From Stagnihabitans lacustris (GTDB lineage: Bacteria > Pseudomonadota > Alphaproteobacteria > Rhodobacterales > Rhodobacteraceae): DNA of 64,000 nucleotides. The stretch spans positions 720,053 to 784,052 of the forward strand of contig NZ_JAPDGS010000002.1 of the NCBI RefSeq assembly GCF_025950525.1. The letters run 5' to 3'. The translations under genes were made by a program, and so were the position numbers. Position 1 is the first letter of the stretch. Every line of letters starts with the position of its first letter. The notes under the pieces were generated by a model. The model ran no database searches. It saw only the letters and a list, made by a program, of their open reading frames with translations, and was not told the DNA's origin. Shown here one piece after another: positions 25,684 to 35,021 of the stretch.

Positions 25684-26727
25684 TTAACGGCGGTCCCATG
25701 CCTTGACTTCGGCCAAAACCGCGGGCTCCAGGCGGCTTTGCAGCGCACCTTGCGCCAGGTCCCGCCTTTGCCGGACATATTGCGGCGCGCGGTCTTTTTT
25801 CAGGATGGGCAGGGCCAAGGCGCCCAAAAGCAGGTCGGGATGGTCCTTCAGCAGATAGCGTTTGCCCGCCAGCGCCCGGACCCGCGCCCGCGCCGCATCG
25901 GCCCAACCCGGGCTTTGCAGGTCAAGGCCCCGCAACCCACGGCCAAGGCCGGTGTCGTTGTCCAGGTCATAGCGCAGGATGCGGGCCAGGTCGGCATCGG
26001 GCAGGGCGGTGATGGCCGCCACCATATCTTGCGTGGTCGCCGTGGCCGCGACGGTAAAGCCGCCGGCGGCGATCTGGCCGGTCATCTTCATCTCGCCCCC
26101 CCGCACGACGCCGACCTTGTTGTCGGTCAGGGGCAGGTTCTGCCAGTAATCGCGGAAATGGGCCGAGGCCACGACCCGCGCCTTGAAGCTGAACATATAG
26201 GATTGCAGGTGGCCCTTGTGCAGGATCGGGCCGTAAAGATCGGCCTCTTGCGCGCGCAGCCGGTCCAGGAACAGGTCGTTTTGCAACACCGGGAACCAGA
26301 TGCTGTCATTCAGGATCAACAGGTTGTCCGGTATGGTCCCGGTCTCCAGCACATGAAGCACCCCGTCGCGATAGCCGCCGAAGTCATAGCCGAAATTCGG
26401 CCTTTCGATCACGCGGTGGGCGACGGCCGTCAGGCCCGTGCGGTCATGGTCCGACAGCGGCACATTGCTGACCGCTATCACCGCAAAGCCCTTTTCCGTC
26501 AGATGGCGGCAGGTCGCATAGGTCGAGGCCAAAAGCCCCTTCGGTTGATACAGCAGGAAAATCGCCACATCGGCCTGGGGGCCTTGTGCGCCTTGGGTGA
26601 TGCGAAAGGGCTTGTCGCGGTCATGGCGGGCTTTGCGGCGGGCGGCCGCCCAGGCATCCGGCCAAAGCCGCAGCTGCAGATAGATCCGGCGCAATTCGCG
26701 CCTGACGCGCAGCTTGTCAAATCGCAT
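25684..26727 (-). CDS. RgpF-like glycan biosynthesis protein, paralogue
   Basis: A 347-residue paralogue of the preceding entry, sharing [27 protein letters not shown] and LILNDSIWFPVLQ. The ATG at 26727 has GGAGG five bases upstream; the frame extends further upstream without support. It begins 61 bases after pnp, but a terminator-like hairpin lies between, so the two rgpF-like genes probably form their own unit. The pair indicates a surface polysaccharide function; no glycosyltransferase or ABC export genes accompany them here, and the acetyltransferase on the other side of pnp might modify the same glycan. Confidence 0.72.
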   Translation of the reverse strand: MRFDKLRVRRELRRIYLQLRLWPDAWAAARRKARHDRDKPFRITQGAQGPQADVAIFLLYQPKGLLASTYATCRHLTEKGFAVIAVSNVPLSDHDRTGLTAVAHRVIERPNFGYDFGGYRDGVLHVLETGTIPDNLLILNDSIWFPVLQNDLFLDRLRAQEADLYGPILHKGHLQSYMFSFKARVVASAHFRDYWQNLPLTDNKVGVVRGGEMKMTGQIAAGGFTVAATATTQDMVAAITALPDADLARILRYDLDNDTGLGRGLRGLDLQSPGWADAARARVRALAGKRYLLKDHPDLLLGALALPILKKDRAPQYVRQRRDLAQGALQSRLEPAVLAEVKAWDRR

Positions 26728-26741
26728 GACGCCTCCAATGC

Positions 26742-26770
26742 AAAGGGCAGCGGACCTTGGCCCGCTGCCC
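26742..26770 (-). terminator. Rho-independent terminator downstream of pnp
   Basis: On the minus strand GGGCAGCGG (26762-26770) and CCGCTGCCC (26745-26753) form a 9-bp stem with an 8-base loop followed by TTT. It separates pnp from the rgpF-like pair. Confidence 0.7.
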
Positions 26771-26788
26771 GTCGTCTTCAAGCCAGAA

Positions 26789-28927
26789 TCAGCCCTCGGC
26801 AGATTCCTTTTCCGGGGTGATTTCCAGCCCGGTTTCCTGATCGACCATCTTCATGCCAAGGCGGACCTTGCCACGCTCGTCAAAGCCCAACAGCTTGACC
26901 TTCACTTCTTGACCCTCTTTCAGGATCTCGTTCGGGTGGTTCAACCGCTTGGAGGCGATCTGCGACACATGGACCAGACCATCACGCTTGCCGAAGAAGT
27001 TCACGAAGGCGCCGAAATCGACCAGTTTCACCACTTTGCCGGTGTAGATATGGCCTTCTTCGGGCTCTGCCACGATCGAATAGATCATGTCATAAGCGCG
27101 CTTGATCGCGGCTGCATCCGAGGACGCAATCTTGATCGTGCCGTCGTCGTTGATATCGACCTTGGCGCCGGAGGTTTCCACGATCTCGCGGATGACCTTG
27201 CCGCCCGAGCCGATCACTTCACGGATTTTGTCCGTCGGGATCGACATGGTTTCGATCTTGGGCGCATAGGCCGAGAACTTGGCCGGGCCGGTGATCGACT
27301 TGGCCATTTCCGACAGGATGTGCAGGCGGCCGTCCTTGGCCTGAGCCAAGGCCTGAGCCATGATCGCCGGCGTGATGCCCGCGACCTTGATGTCCATCTG
27401 CATCGTGGTGATGCCGGTGGCGGTGCCCGCAACCTTGAAGTCCATGTCGCCGAGGTGATCCTCGTCGCCGAGGATATCGGTCAGCACGGCCCATTTGCCG
27501 TCGTCTTCCAGGATCAGACCCATGGCGACGCCAGCAACCGCGGCCTTCAGCGGCACGCCCGCATCCAGCATGGCCAAGGCCGAGCCGCAAACGGTGGCCA
27601 TCGAGGAGGACCCGTTCGACTCGGTGATTTCCGAGACCAGACGGACCGTATAGGGGAAGTCGGTCGCCGCCGGCAGAACCGCTTGCAGCGCGCGCCATGC
27701 CAGCTTGCCATGGCCGATTTCACGACGACCGGGCGAACCCACGCGGCCCACTTCGCCGACCGAATAGGGCGGGAAGTTGTAGTGCAGCAGGAAGTTGGAC
27801 CGGTAGTTGCCGTTCAGCGCGTCGATGATCTGCTCATCCTCGCCGGTGCCCAAGGTCGCCACGCAAAGCGACTGGGTTTCGCCACGGGTGAAGAGCGCCG
27901 AACCATGGGTGCGCGGCAGGATGCCGGTTTCCACGTCGATCGGGCGCACGGTCTTGTTGTCGCGGCCGTCGATGCGGGCGCCACCGTTGATGATGTCACC
28001 GCGCAGGATCGACGATTCCAGCTTTTTGATCGCGGAACCGAGGTTGATGTCCTTCTGGTCCTCTTCGGACAAGGAGGCGACAACAGCCTTGGCCGCCGCG
28101 CTGATCGCATTGGTGCGCTCTTGCTTGTCGCGCAGCGCGAAAGCGGCGCGCATCGACGCCTCACCAGCGGTCTTCACCTTGGCATACAAAGCCGAGATGT
28201 CGGGGGCCTGGAAGTCGAAGGGCTCTTTGGCGGCACCCTCAGCCAGGTCGATGATCAGGTCGATCACCGGCTGCATCGCGTCATGGCCGAACTTCACGGC
28301 GCCCAGCATTTCCTCTTCGGTCAGCTCATAGGCCTCGGATTCCACCATCATCACGGCGTCTTTGGTGCCGGCGATGACCAGATCCAGACGCTGTTCGGCG
28401 TTCAGACGCAGCTGGGTCATGTCGTCCATGGCCGGGTTCAGCACATATTGGCCATTGGCGAAGCCAACGCGGGCCGCCGCGATCGGGCCCATGAAGGGCA
28501 CGCCCGAAATGGTCAGCGCAGCCGAGGCCGCAATCATTGCCACCACGTCCGGGTCATTGACCAGGTCGCAAGACAGGACGGTCGCCATCACCAGGACTTC
28601 GTTCTTGAAACCCTCGACGAACAGCGGACGGCAGGGACGGTCGATCAGGCGGGAAACCAGCGTTTCCTTTTCCGAAGGACGGGCCTCGCGCTTGAAGAAG
28701 CCGCCGGGGATCTTGCCCGCGGCATAGTATTTCTCTTGGTAATGCACGGTCAGCGGGAAGAAGTCCTGGCCGGGCTTTGCGGATTTCGCAAAGGTCACGT
28801 TGGCCATGACCGAGGTTTCCCCCAGGGTCGCGATCACAGAGCCATCGGCCTGACGCGCAACCTTGCCCGTTTCCAGCGTGAGCGTTTCATTGCCCCACTG
28901 GATGGATTTCTTGGTTTCATTGAACAT
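26789..28927 (-). CDS. pnp: Polyribonucleotide nucleotidyltransferase (PNPase)
   Basis: A 712-residue exoribonuclease: two RNase PH domains ([13 protein letters not shown] in the first, the phosphorolytic core [20 protein letters not shown] in the second), then KH ([15 protein letters not shown]) and S1 ([15 protein letters not shown]) RNA-binding domains. It degrades mRNA 3' to 5' by phosphorolysis and contributes to degradosome function and stress responses. Start ATG 28925-28927 with GAGG upstream; the 36-codon upstream extension is unsupported. Its usual partner rpsO lies about 4.3 kb away, same strand, beyond four other genes. Confidence 0.97.
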   Translation of the reverse strand: MFNETKKSIQWGNETLTLETGKVARQADGSVIATLGETSVMANVTFAKSAKPGQDFFPLTVHYQEKYYAAGKIPGGFFKREARPSEKETLVSRLIDRPCRPLFVEGFKNEVLVMATVLSCDLVNDPDVVAMIAASAALTISGVPFMGPIAAARVGFANGQYVLNPAMDDMTQLRLNAEQRLDLVIAGTKDAVMMVESEAYELTEEEMLGAVKFGHDAMQPVIDLIIDLAEGAAKEPFDFQAPDISALYAKVKTAGEASMRAAFALRDKQERTNAISAAAKAVVASLSEEDQKDINLGSAIKKLESSILRGDIINGGARIDGRDNKTVRPIDVETGILPRTHGSALFTRGETQSLCVATLGTGEDEQIIDALNGNYRSNFLLHYNFPPYSVGEVGRVGSPGRREIGHGKLAWRALQAVLPAATDFPYTVRLVSEITESNGSSSMATVCGSALAMLDAGVPLKAAVAGVAMGLILEDDGKWAVLTDILGDEDHLGDMDFKVAGTATGITTMQMDIKVAGITPAIMAQALAQAKDGRLHILSEMAKSITGPAKFSAYAPKIETMSIPTDKIREVIGSGGKVIREIVETSGAKVDINDDGTIKIASSDAAAIKRAYDMIYSIVAEPEEGHIYTGKVVKLVDFGAFVNFFGKRDGLVHVSQIASKRLNHPNEILKEGQEVKVKLLGFDERGKVRLGMKMVDQETGLEITPEKESAEG

Positions 28928-29093
28928 CTGTCGTATCCTCTGGAAGCCCGGCCCCTGCCAGTGCCCCCGCATATCTGGCGGCCCCATTGCCGCCGCCCCC
29001 AATCCTGATGCACGGGCCCGGGGGTGGGGCCTCACGTCGCAGATGGGCCGCGCTTACACCAAAACGACGGCTTTGGGAAGCGGGCTGATCGCG

Positions 29094-29849
29094 TCACACC
29101 AGGGCCTGAAGGGTCTGAACCGTGATCACTTGGGCCCGCCGCGGCGTCAGGCCGGGGCGGGCCGCCTCGAAGGCGTCGCAAAAGGCCGCAGGGTCCTCGG
29201 ACGGAAAGGAGGCCACATCGCGCAGCCGGTAATCCCACCACTTCGTCGCCAAAAGCCGGGCGCGCAGTTCGGCCGGAAAGCGATGGCGGATCAGCTTGGC
29301 CGGCATCCCCCCCATCACGGCATAGGGTTCGACATCGCGCGTCACCACGGCCCGCGCCGCGATCACCGCGCCGTCGCCAATCGTGATGCCGCCCTTCAAG
29401 ACCACATCCGCCCCGATCCAGACATCATTGCCGACGATCACATCCGGCGGGATCGAGCGAAACTCGGCATGGGCGCGGTAATCTTGCGGCGCCAGGCCCG
29501 ACAGGTGCTGATAATAGGGCTCATAGCTGTAAAGATGGGTCGAGACGCGTTCGGTCGGATGGGTGTCGCCCATCTCGATCACCCCCAGCGCCACCGAGCA
29601 ATAGGCGCCCAGCCGGGTCCGGGGCAGGGAGGAATGCAGATAGGTCATATGCTTGGCCGAGGACAGGACAAGCGCCTGTTCCGGCCGGCGAAAGACGTGG
29701 CGGGTCATCGGTTCGACCGCAAGGCCGGGCGGCACCAGCAGCGTTTTGACATCGGCCAGCGACTTGCGCTGCCACGGCTTGGGGATGATGTGTTTTTCCC
29801 AAAGGAAGTCCCGCAAGCGGTCGTTCATGGGCAGGCTGACGTGCTTCAT
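29094..29849 (-). CDS. CatB-type hexapeptide O-acetyltransferase
   Basis: A 251-residue left-handed beta-helix acyltransferase: isoleucine-patch repeats DVIVGNDVWIGADVVLKGGITIGDGAVIAA... with the catalytic His region GDTHPTERVS and the xenobiotic-acetyltransferase ending AKLIRHRFP...WWDY. Relatives acetylate sugars, capsule or virginiamycin/chloramphenicol. ATG at 29849 is preferred (GAGGA four to five bases upstream) over the TTG at 29852. An unusual N-terminal 65 residues precede the helix. It lies directly upstream of pnp on the same strand; a role in modifying a surface glycan is plausible, antibiotic resistance is not excluded. Confidence 0.78.
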   Translation of the reverse strand: MKHVSLPMNDRLRDFLWEKHIIPKPWQRKSLADVKTLLVPPGLAVEPMTRHVFRRPEQALVLSSAKHMTYLHSSLPRTRLGAYCSVALGVIEMGDTHPTERVSTHLYSYEPYYQHLSGLAPQDYRAHAEFRSIPPDVIVGNDVWIGADVVLKGGITIGDGAVIAARAVVTRDVEPYAVMGGMPAKLIRHRFPAELRARLLATKWWDYRLRDVASFPSEDPAAFCDAFEAARPGLTPRRAQVITVQTLQALV

Positions 29850-29910
29850 CAAATCCTCGGCAAATTCTTTGCTTTGGGATGGGTCTAGCAGGCCATGGTT
29901 GATGAAAGGT

Positions 29911-30771
29911 TTAAGCCTCGCGGCCCGAAACCAGCGCCACCCCGCCCAGCGTGATCACAAGGCCCGCGGCCATGGTCAGGGTCAGCGGCTCGGCAAAGAC
30001 GACATGCGCCCAGACCATCGTCAGGGGCGGCGACAGATAGATCACCGCCGCCACCCGGTTCGGCGGATAAAGCCGCAGGCACAGGTAATAGATCCCCCAG
30101 GCCGCCAGCGTCGCCACCAGCACAAGCCAGGCGAGGCCGCCCAACGACACCCAGGTCAGCGGCGGCAGCAGGCCTCCGCCAAAGGCCGCAAAGGGCGCAA
30201 AGAAGGCCGCAGCCCACAGGCATTGCAGGCACAGCCTTTGCACGATGGTCAGGCTGGGGCGGCGCTTTTGCAGCACGGTCGCCAGGCCAAACGTCACCAT
30301 CCCCAGGACCGGCAAGCCATAGGCCCAGACCGGCGCGCCCCCCAGCGTCACCGCATCGGCCGAGGTCAGGACAACGCCGCCGATGCCGATGGCGGTGCCC
30401 AGGGCTTGCCGCCCGGTCCATCTTTGCCCCAGCATCGGCCAGGCCAGCGCGGCGATGGCCAAGGGCACCAGATCGGCCATCAGCGCCACCAGCCCCGTCG
30501 GCACCCGCAGCGCGATGGCCCAGGAAAACCCGCCCAGATACAGGAACATCCCCAGAAACGACAAAATCCCCTGCTCGCCCAAGGCCCGCCACGACACCGC
30601 AGGCCCGCGCAGCGCAAAGGGCAACAGGATCAACCCCGAAGCGAGGGATCGCCAGAACAACATCGTCTCCACCGCCGCCTCCTGGGTGGCAAAGCGGATG
30701 CCCATGAAGCCGCCCGACCAGGCGATGATCATGGCGGCGGACAAAAGCGGAAAAAGCCAGGGGCGTTGCAT
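29911..30771 (-). CDS. EamA-family (DMT) metabolite transporter
   Basis: A 286-residue inner-membrane protein with ten predicted helices arranged as two EamA repeats; the first begins WLFPLLSAAMIIAWSGGFMG and the second VWAYGLPVLGMVTFGLATV, ending in GLVITLGGVALVSGREA. Family members export amino acids or other small metabolites. The ATG at 30771 starts the first helix; no good ribosome-binding site is visible, and the longer upstream frame has no family features. It is transcribed toward pnp, 61 bases ahead of the acetyltransferase. Substrate unknown. Confidence 0.85.
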   Translation of the reverse strand: MQRPWLFPLLSAAMIIAWSGGFMGIRFATQEAAVETMLFWRSLASGLILLPFALRGPAVSWRALGEQGILSFLGMFLYLGGFSWAIALRVPTGLVALMADLVPLAIAALAWPMLGQRWTGRQALGTAIGIGGVVLTSADAVTLGGAPVWAYGLPVLGMVTFGLATVLQKRRPSLTIVQRLCLQCLWAAAFFAPFAAFGGGLLPPLTWVSLGGLAWLVLVATLAAWGIYYLCLRLYPPNRVAAVIYLSPPLTMVWAHVVFAEPLTLTMAAGLVITLGGVALVSGREA

Positions 30772-30937
30772 CGCGCCAATCTCGGGCCCTGTGCCCGTAA
30801 CACAGGCGCCGTTTGCGACGCTTTGGCGGGCGCAAACGGTGGAGCCCGCGGAAAAACGCCCCCGCCGGGGGGAAATCCGGCCTGCTGCGGTTGATCGCCC
30901 GGCCATCCTGCTTACCTTGCGGTGAAACGGAGGACCG

Positions 30938-32161
30938 ATGCCCCACGACACGCCGCTGATTGCCACGATTTCCATTGGCCTTGGCCTTGCCTTTCTGTTC
31001 GGGCTGATCGCCCAAAGGCTGCGCCTGCCGCCCATCGTGGGCTATCTTGCGGCGGGGATCTGTGTCGGCCCCTTTACCCCGGGCTTTGTCGCCGATGCCG
31101 GGCTTGCGACTGAACTGGCCGAAATCGGGGTGATCTTGCTGATGTTCGGCGTGGGGCTGCATTTCTCCCTGCGCGACCTGCTGTCGGTGCGCGCCATCGC
31201 CATTCCCGGCGCCATAGGCCAGATCGCGGCGGCGACCGTCATGGGCATGGGCCTGGCCTGGGCCCTGGGGTGGAGCCCCGGCGCGGGTCTGGTCTTTGGC
31301 CTGTCGCTGTCGGTGGCCTCGACCGTTGTGCTGCTGCGCGCGCTGCAAGAGCGCCGTGAGGTCGCCACGGAAAAGGGCCGCATCGCGGTCGGCTGGCTGA
31401 TCGTCGAGGATCTGGCCATGGTGCTGACCCTGGTCCTTTTGCCGCCCATGGCCGGGCTTTTGGGGGGGCAGGTCGAGGGCCAGGCGGGGGGGCTTGTGGC
31501 CGCGCTGGGGGTGCAGCCCCTTTGGCTGACGTTGGGGCTGACGGCGGTCAAGGTCGGGGTCTTTGTCGCCGTGATGCTGGTCCTGGGGCGGCGCGTCATT
31601 CCCATGGTGCTGCATTACACCGCCCATACCGGCTCACGAGAGCTGTTTCGGCTGGGGGTTCTGGCGATTGCGCTGGGGGTGGCCTATGGCTCGGCCAAGC
31701 TGTTCGGCGTCAGTTTCGCGCTGGGGGCGTTTTTCGCCGGCATGGTCCTGGCGGAAAGCAAGCTGGCGACCCAGGCGGCCAAGGACACCTTGCCGCTGCG
31801 CGATGCCTTTGCGGTGCTGTTCTTTGTCTCGGTGGGGATGCTGTTTGACCCCGCGATCCTGTGGGAACAGCCGCTGACGCTGTTGGCGACGGTGCTGATC
31901 ATCATCCTTGGCAAATCGGCCGTGGCCTATGCCATCGTCCGCGCCTTTGGCCATGACCGGGGCGTGGCGCTGACCATCTCGGCCAGCCTGGCGCAGATCG
32001 GAGAGTTCTCTTTCATCCTGATCGTGCTGGGGGTGAACCTGGCGCTGGTCCCGCCCGAAGCCGTGGCTTTGGTCGTGGCGGGCTCGATCCTGTCGATCCT
32101 GGTCAACCCTTTGGCCTTTCGCCTGATCGACCGGTTGGCGCCCCCTCCGACCGCTCCTTGA
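30938..32161 (+). CDS. CPA2-type cation:proton antiporter lacking an RCK domain (KefB/YbaL-like)
   Basis: A 407-residue membrane protein with about 12 helices: LRLPPIVGYLAAGICVGP near the N-terminus, LIVEDLAMVLTLVLLPP in the core, and SLAQIGEFSFILIVLG toward the end, all KefB/YbaL hallmarks. These exchange K+ or Na+ for protons. YbaL and KefB continue for 150-200 residues into a cytoplasmic TrkA_N (RCK) regulatory domain; here the protein stops after the membrane part, and the next 900 bases encode another gene on the opposite strand. GGAGG precedes the ATG. It overlaps the convergent SRPBCC gene by 59 bases. Confidence 0.87.
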   Translation: MPHDTPLIATISIGLGLAFLFGLIAQRLRLPPIVGYLAAGICVGPFTPGFVADAGLATELAEIGVILLMFGVGLHFSLRDLLSVRAIAIPGAIGQIAAATVMGMGLAWALGWSPGAGLVFGLSLSVASTVVLLRALQERREVATEKGRIAVGWLIVEDLAMVLTLVLLPPMAGLLGGQVEGQAGGLVAALGVQPLWLTLGLTAVKVGVFVAVMLVLGRRVIPMVLHYTAHTGSRELFRLGVLAIALGVAYGSAKLFGVSFALGAFFAGMVLAESKLATQAAKDTLPLRDAFAVLFFVSVGMLFDPAILWEQPLTLLATVLIIILGKSAVAYAIVRAFGHDRGVALTISASLAQIGEFSFILIVLGVNLALVPPEAVALVVAGSILSILVNPLAFRLIDRLAPPPTAP

Positions 32162-33077
32162 TGACCGACAGGACGACGTGGTGAAAGTCGTTCAACATCA
32201 GGTCGCCCCAGGCCTTGAAATAGGCGTTCAACGGCGAGGTCACGACGTAATCGGTGGTCAGGGTCAACCTTGTGCCTTGGCCCAGAGGCTCCAGCCTGTA
32301 ACCGCCGCCCTCCAGATGCAGATAGCGGCTTTCGACCTGGATATGGCGGTCGATCTCGTCCGGGATCGAGGTCGCGTCAAAGCGGAAGGTCCAGGCAAGG
32401 GCGCGGTCCTGCTGCCAATCGGTGATGACCTCCTCAAAGGCGATGCCCCGCGTCCAGCGCAACTGCCGGACGCCTGAGCCCGGGGCAAGCCTTGCGTCGA
32501 TGGGCTGCGGCAGGCCCAAAAGGTTGTGGCTGACGGTCCAAGGCAGGGCGCCCGCGTCGATCTGCGGGATCTGGACGGTGTGGCGCCAGACCTCGGCGGG
32601 CGGGGCGTCGATTTCGATCACGGTGGTGACGCGGCCCGCGCTGGCCTGCCAGGTGAAATGCGGCTCCAGCGGCAAAAGCGCAAAGGGCATGAGGCAGAAG
32701 ACCCCGCTGACCGTCGCGGGCGCCAGACGGCGCAGCATCAGATGCGACAGGACCGCGCCCAAGGCCGAAAAGCCCAACAGCACGGGCGAGGCGATGGCCA
32801 GGCACAAGGCGCCCTCGCCAAAAAGGACGGCCGACAGGGCGATGGCGGCGCAAAGCACGATCCAGGCGCGGAAGATGTCCTTCCAGATGCGGCCCTCACC
32901 CAGGGGATTGGCCAGAGCCGTGGTGATCGCGGCCAGCCCCATGGGCAGCAGGACAAGGCCCACGACAAAGGGCATGGCACCGGGGGTCGGGTCGGCCCAG
33001 ATCATCAGATAGCCGAGGCCCGCATAAAGCAGGGCGGCAAGCGTGGCAAATCCAAGGCGTCGGCGCAGATGGGTCAT
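32103..33077 (-). CDS. Membrane protein with cytoplasmic SRPBCC/START-like domain
   Basis: A 324-residue protein. The first 150 residues contain about five hydrophobic helices; the C-terminal 170 residues resemble a polyketide-cyclase/SRPBCC lipid-binding fold (VTTVIEIDAPPAEVWRHTVQ, FEEVITDWQQDRALAWTF, YRLEPLGQGTRLTLTTDY). Ligand and function are unknown; similar proteins exist in proteobacteria without a described role. The ATG at 33077 (MTHLRRR) begins a positively charged N-terminus before the first helix. It is transcribed away from rpsO's terminator and runs into the antiporter gene tail to tail. Confidence 0.75.
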   Translation of the reverse strand: MTHLRRRLGFATLAALLYAGLGYLMIWADPTPGAMPFVVGLVLLPMGLAAITTALANPLGEGRIWKDIFRAWIVLCAAIALSAVLFGEGALCLAIASPVLLGFSALGAVLSHLMLRRLAPATVSGVFCLMPFALLPLEPHFTWQASAGRVTTVIEIDAPPAEVWRHTVQIPQIDAGALPWTVSHNLLGLPQPIDARLAPGSGVRQLRWTRGIAFEEVITDWQQDRALAWTFRFDATSIPDEIDRHIQVESRYLHLEGGGYRLEPLGQGTRLTLTTDYVVTSPLNAYFKAWGDLMLNDFHHVVLSVIKERSEGAPTGRSGERPKG

Positions 33078-33124
33078 GGCGCCAGACTGGCCAAAGCGCC
33101 CGCCCCCCGCAAGACCGCACAGCA

Positions 33125-33153
33125 AAACGCCCGGAGGAAACCTCCGGGCGTTT
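33125..33153 (-). terminator. Rho-independent terminator after rpsO
   Basis: A 12-bp perfect stem (33126-33137 with 33141-33152) and a 3-base loop; on the minus strand it is followed by TTTGC. T residues flank both sides, so it could act in both directions. Confidence 0.85.
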
Positions 33154-33177
33154 GTGTTTCGACCGCGTGCGGTGCGA

Positions 33178-33447
33178 TCAGCGACGCAGGGCGAGGCGCT
33201 GGATCAGGGTCGCATAGCGCGCCTGGTCCTTGCCCTTGAGGTAGTCCAGCAGCTTGCGGCGCTGAGCCACCAAGGCCAGCAGGCCGCGGCGCGAGTGGTT
33301 GTCTTTCTTGTGGCCCTTGAAGTGTTCGGTCAGGGCAGCAATGCGGTGCGACAGGATCGCGACCTGGACTTCGGGCGAACCGGTGTCGCCTTCCTTGGTC
33401 GCATATTCCTTGATGACGCGGGCTTTGTCTTCGACGGTGATCGACAT
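33178..33447 (-). CDS. rpsO: 30S ribosomal protein S15
   Basis: An 89-residue protein of exactly the family length: [30 protein letters not shown] and the RNA-binding [12 protein letters not shown] segment. S15 binds the central domain of 16S rRNA early in 30S assembly. GGAG precedes the ATG at 33447. In most bacteria pnp follows directly; here an SRPBCC gene does. Confidence 0.98.
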   Translation of the reverse strand: MSITVEDKARVIKEYATKEGDTGSPEVQVAILSHRIAALTEHFKGHKKDNHSRRGLLALVAQRRKLLDYLKGKDQARYATLIQRLALRR

Positions 33448-33564
33448 CGGGATCTCCATTGTTCGAGTGTGACGGCACGAGCCGGGATGTCGTCCAGCAA
33501 GGCCCTTGCCCCTTTCGGGATGCGTGCGCTTAGCGCAGAATCGGTGGGAAGGAAAGAAGGAAAT

Positions 33565-33690
33565 GAGGGGCGCTGCCCCTCGGCGCGGCGCGCCTCACCC
33601 CGGAGATATTTGGGTCAGTATGAAAGGGATGGCTGTCTTTCATACTGACCCAAATATCTCTCGGGGGGTGAGGGGGGCAGAAGGCCCCCC
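33565..33690. repeat. Dispersed intergenic element, copies 2 and 3 as an inverted pair
   Basis: A GAGGGGC/GCCCCTC hairpin (33565-33581) is followed by the 24-base core at 33603-33626 (GAGATATTT...AGTATGAAAG). After 10 bases an exact reverse complement of all 24 bases follows (33637-33660), then another G-rich/C-rich hairpin to about 33690. The whole lies between rpsO and dapB and would fold into a long stem. Confidence 0.85.
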
Positions 33691-33697
33691 TGCGCGC

Positions 33698-34504
33698 TTA
33701 CAACCCAAGCACATCCATCATGTCATAGCGTCCCGGCTTTTGGTCCAGCCCCCAGGCGGCGGCCTTCAGCGCGCCGCGGGCAAAGATGCCGCGGTCGGTG
33801 GCGATGTGGCGCAGGATGATGCGCTCGCCGTCGGCGGCAAAGATCACGTCATGTTCGCCCACGATATCCCCGCCGCGGATGGCGGAATAACCGATCGTGC
33901 CGCGCGCCCGCGCGCCGGTGATGCCGTCGCGCGCGGCCACCTTGGCAGCCTCGTGGTCGATGCCGCGGCCCGTGGCGGCGGCCTGGCCCAGCATCAGCGC
34001 CGTGCCCGAGGGCGCGTCGACCTTCATGCGGTGATGGGCTTCGACGACCTCGATGTCCCAATCCTCGTCCAGCGCCGCTGCGACCTTTTGCGTCAGCCGT
34101 GTCAACAGGTTGACCCCCAGGCTCATGTTGCCCGCTTGGATGATCACCGCGTGATGGGCGGCCAGGTCCAGCTTGCGGTGATGTTCCGCCTCCATCCCCG
34201 TCGTGCCGACCACATGGACCAACCGCGCCTGTGCCGCCAAGGCGGTGAAGCCGACCGTGGCCGCCGGAGAAGTGAAGTCGACCAGGGCGCGCGCCTGGGC
34301 AAAGGCGGGAAGCGGGTCATCGGTGACTGTCACGCCCAGGGCAGGCAGGCCACACAGCGCGCCAATATCCTGGCCAAGCGCGGCAGAGCCCTCGCGTTCG
34401 ATCGCCCCCACGATGCGGAAGCGACCCTGGGCCACCACCAGTTTCACCAGCGTTTGCCCCATGCGGCCCGAGGCCCCTGTGATGACGATGCCCGGCTTTT
34501 CCAT
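33698..34504 (-). CDS. dapB: 4-hydroxy-tetrahydrodipicolinate reductase
   Basis: A 268-residue enzyme of lysine/diaminopimelate synthesis, reducing the DapA product with NAD(P)H. N-terminal dinucleotide motif [14 protein letters not shown], then VGTTGM and the substrate loop [19 protein letters not shown] with the catalytic His-His and Lys. Length is normal. GGAGG precedes the ATG. It is divergent from rbfA across a 94-base spacer and single otherwise. Confidence 0.97.
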   Translation of the reverse strand: MEKPGIVITGASGRMGQTLVKLVVAQGRFRIVGAIEREGSAALGQDIGALCGLPALGVTVTDDPLPAFAQARALVDFTSPAATVGFTALAAQARLVHVVGTTGMEAEHHRKLDLAAHHAVIIQAGNMSLGVNLLTRLTQKVAAALDEDWDIEVVEAHHRMKVDAPSGTALMLGQAAATGRGIDHEAAKVAARDGITGARARGTIGYSAIRGGDIVGEHDVIFAADGERIILRHIATDRGIFARGALKAAAWGLDQKPGRYDMMDVLGL

Positions 34505-34598
34505 GGTGTCCCTCCGTTTTGTCGCGGTTTACTGCCATTTCGGGCAAGCGGAAAGCCCTCGCGCTTGCGGGGGGCGGGATTTCGGCCTATCAGGCGCC

Positions 34599-35021
34599 AT
34601 GGTCAAACAATCCTCAAAAGGCCCCGGTCAGCGTCAGCTGCGCGTGGGCGAAATGATCCGCCGCGTGCTGTCGGAACTTCTGCAGCGCGGCGAAATCCAT
34701 GATCCGGCCTTTGATGCCATTCCGATCACGGTGGGCGAAGTCTCGGTCTCGGCCGACCTGAAGGTCGCGACGATCTATGTCATGCCCCTGTTCGGCAAAG
34801 GCTCCATCGAAGAGGCCATTGCGGCGCTTGCGCGGCACAAGGGCATCATCCGCAAGAAGGTCTCCGAAGAGGTCATCTTGCGCCATGCCCCCGACCTGCG
34901 CTTTCGCGCCGACGAGACCTATGACCGCATGGACGAGACGCGGCGGCTGTTTTCCGACCCCGTGGTCCAGCGCGACATAGCCGCCAAGGACGCGCCCTCC
35001 GAGGATCAAGAGGGGGCGTGA
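34599..35021 (+). CDS. rbfA: Ribosome-binding factor A
   Basis: A 140-residue KH-like cold-shock factor that matures 16S rRNA in the 30S subunit. Motifs QLRVGEMIRRVLSELLQRG and ITVGEVSVSADLKVATIYV are typical. The real start is ATG 34599, just after the dapB-rbfA spacer; the longer frame overlaps dapB antisense. Its stop overlaps the next start by one base (TGATG), so the three genes rbfA, glycosidase-like and truB are translationally coupled. Confidence 0.95.
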   Translation: MVKQSSKGPGQRQLRVGEMIRRVLSELLQRGEIHDPAFDAIPITVGEVSVSADLKVATIYVMPLFGKGSIEEAIAALARHKGIIRKKVSEEVILRHAPDLRFRADETYDRMDETRRLFSDPVVQRDIAAKDAPSEDQEGA

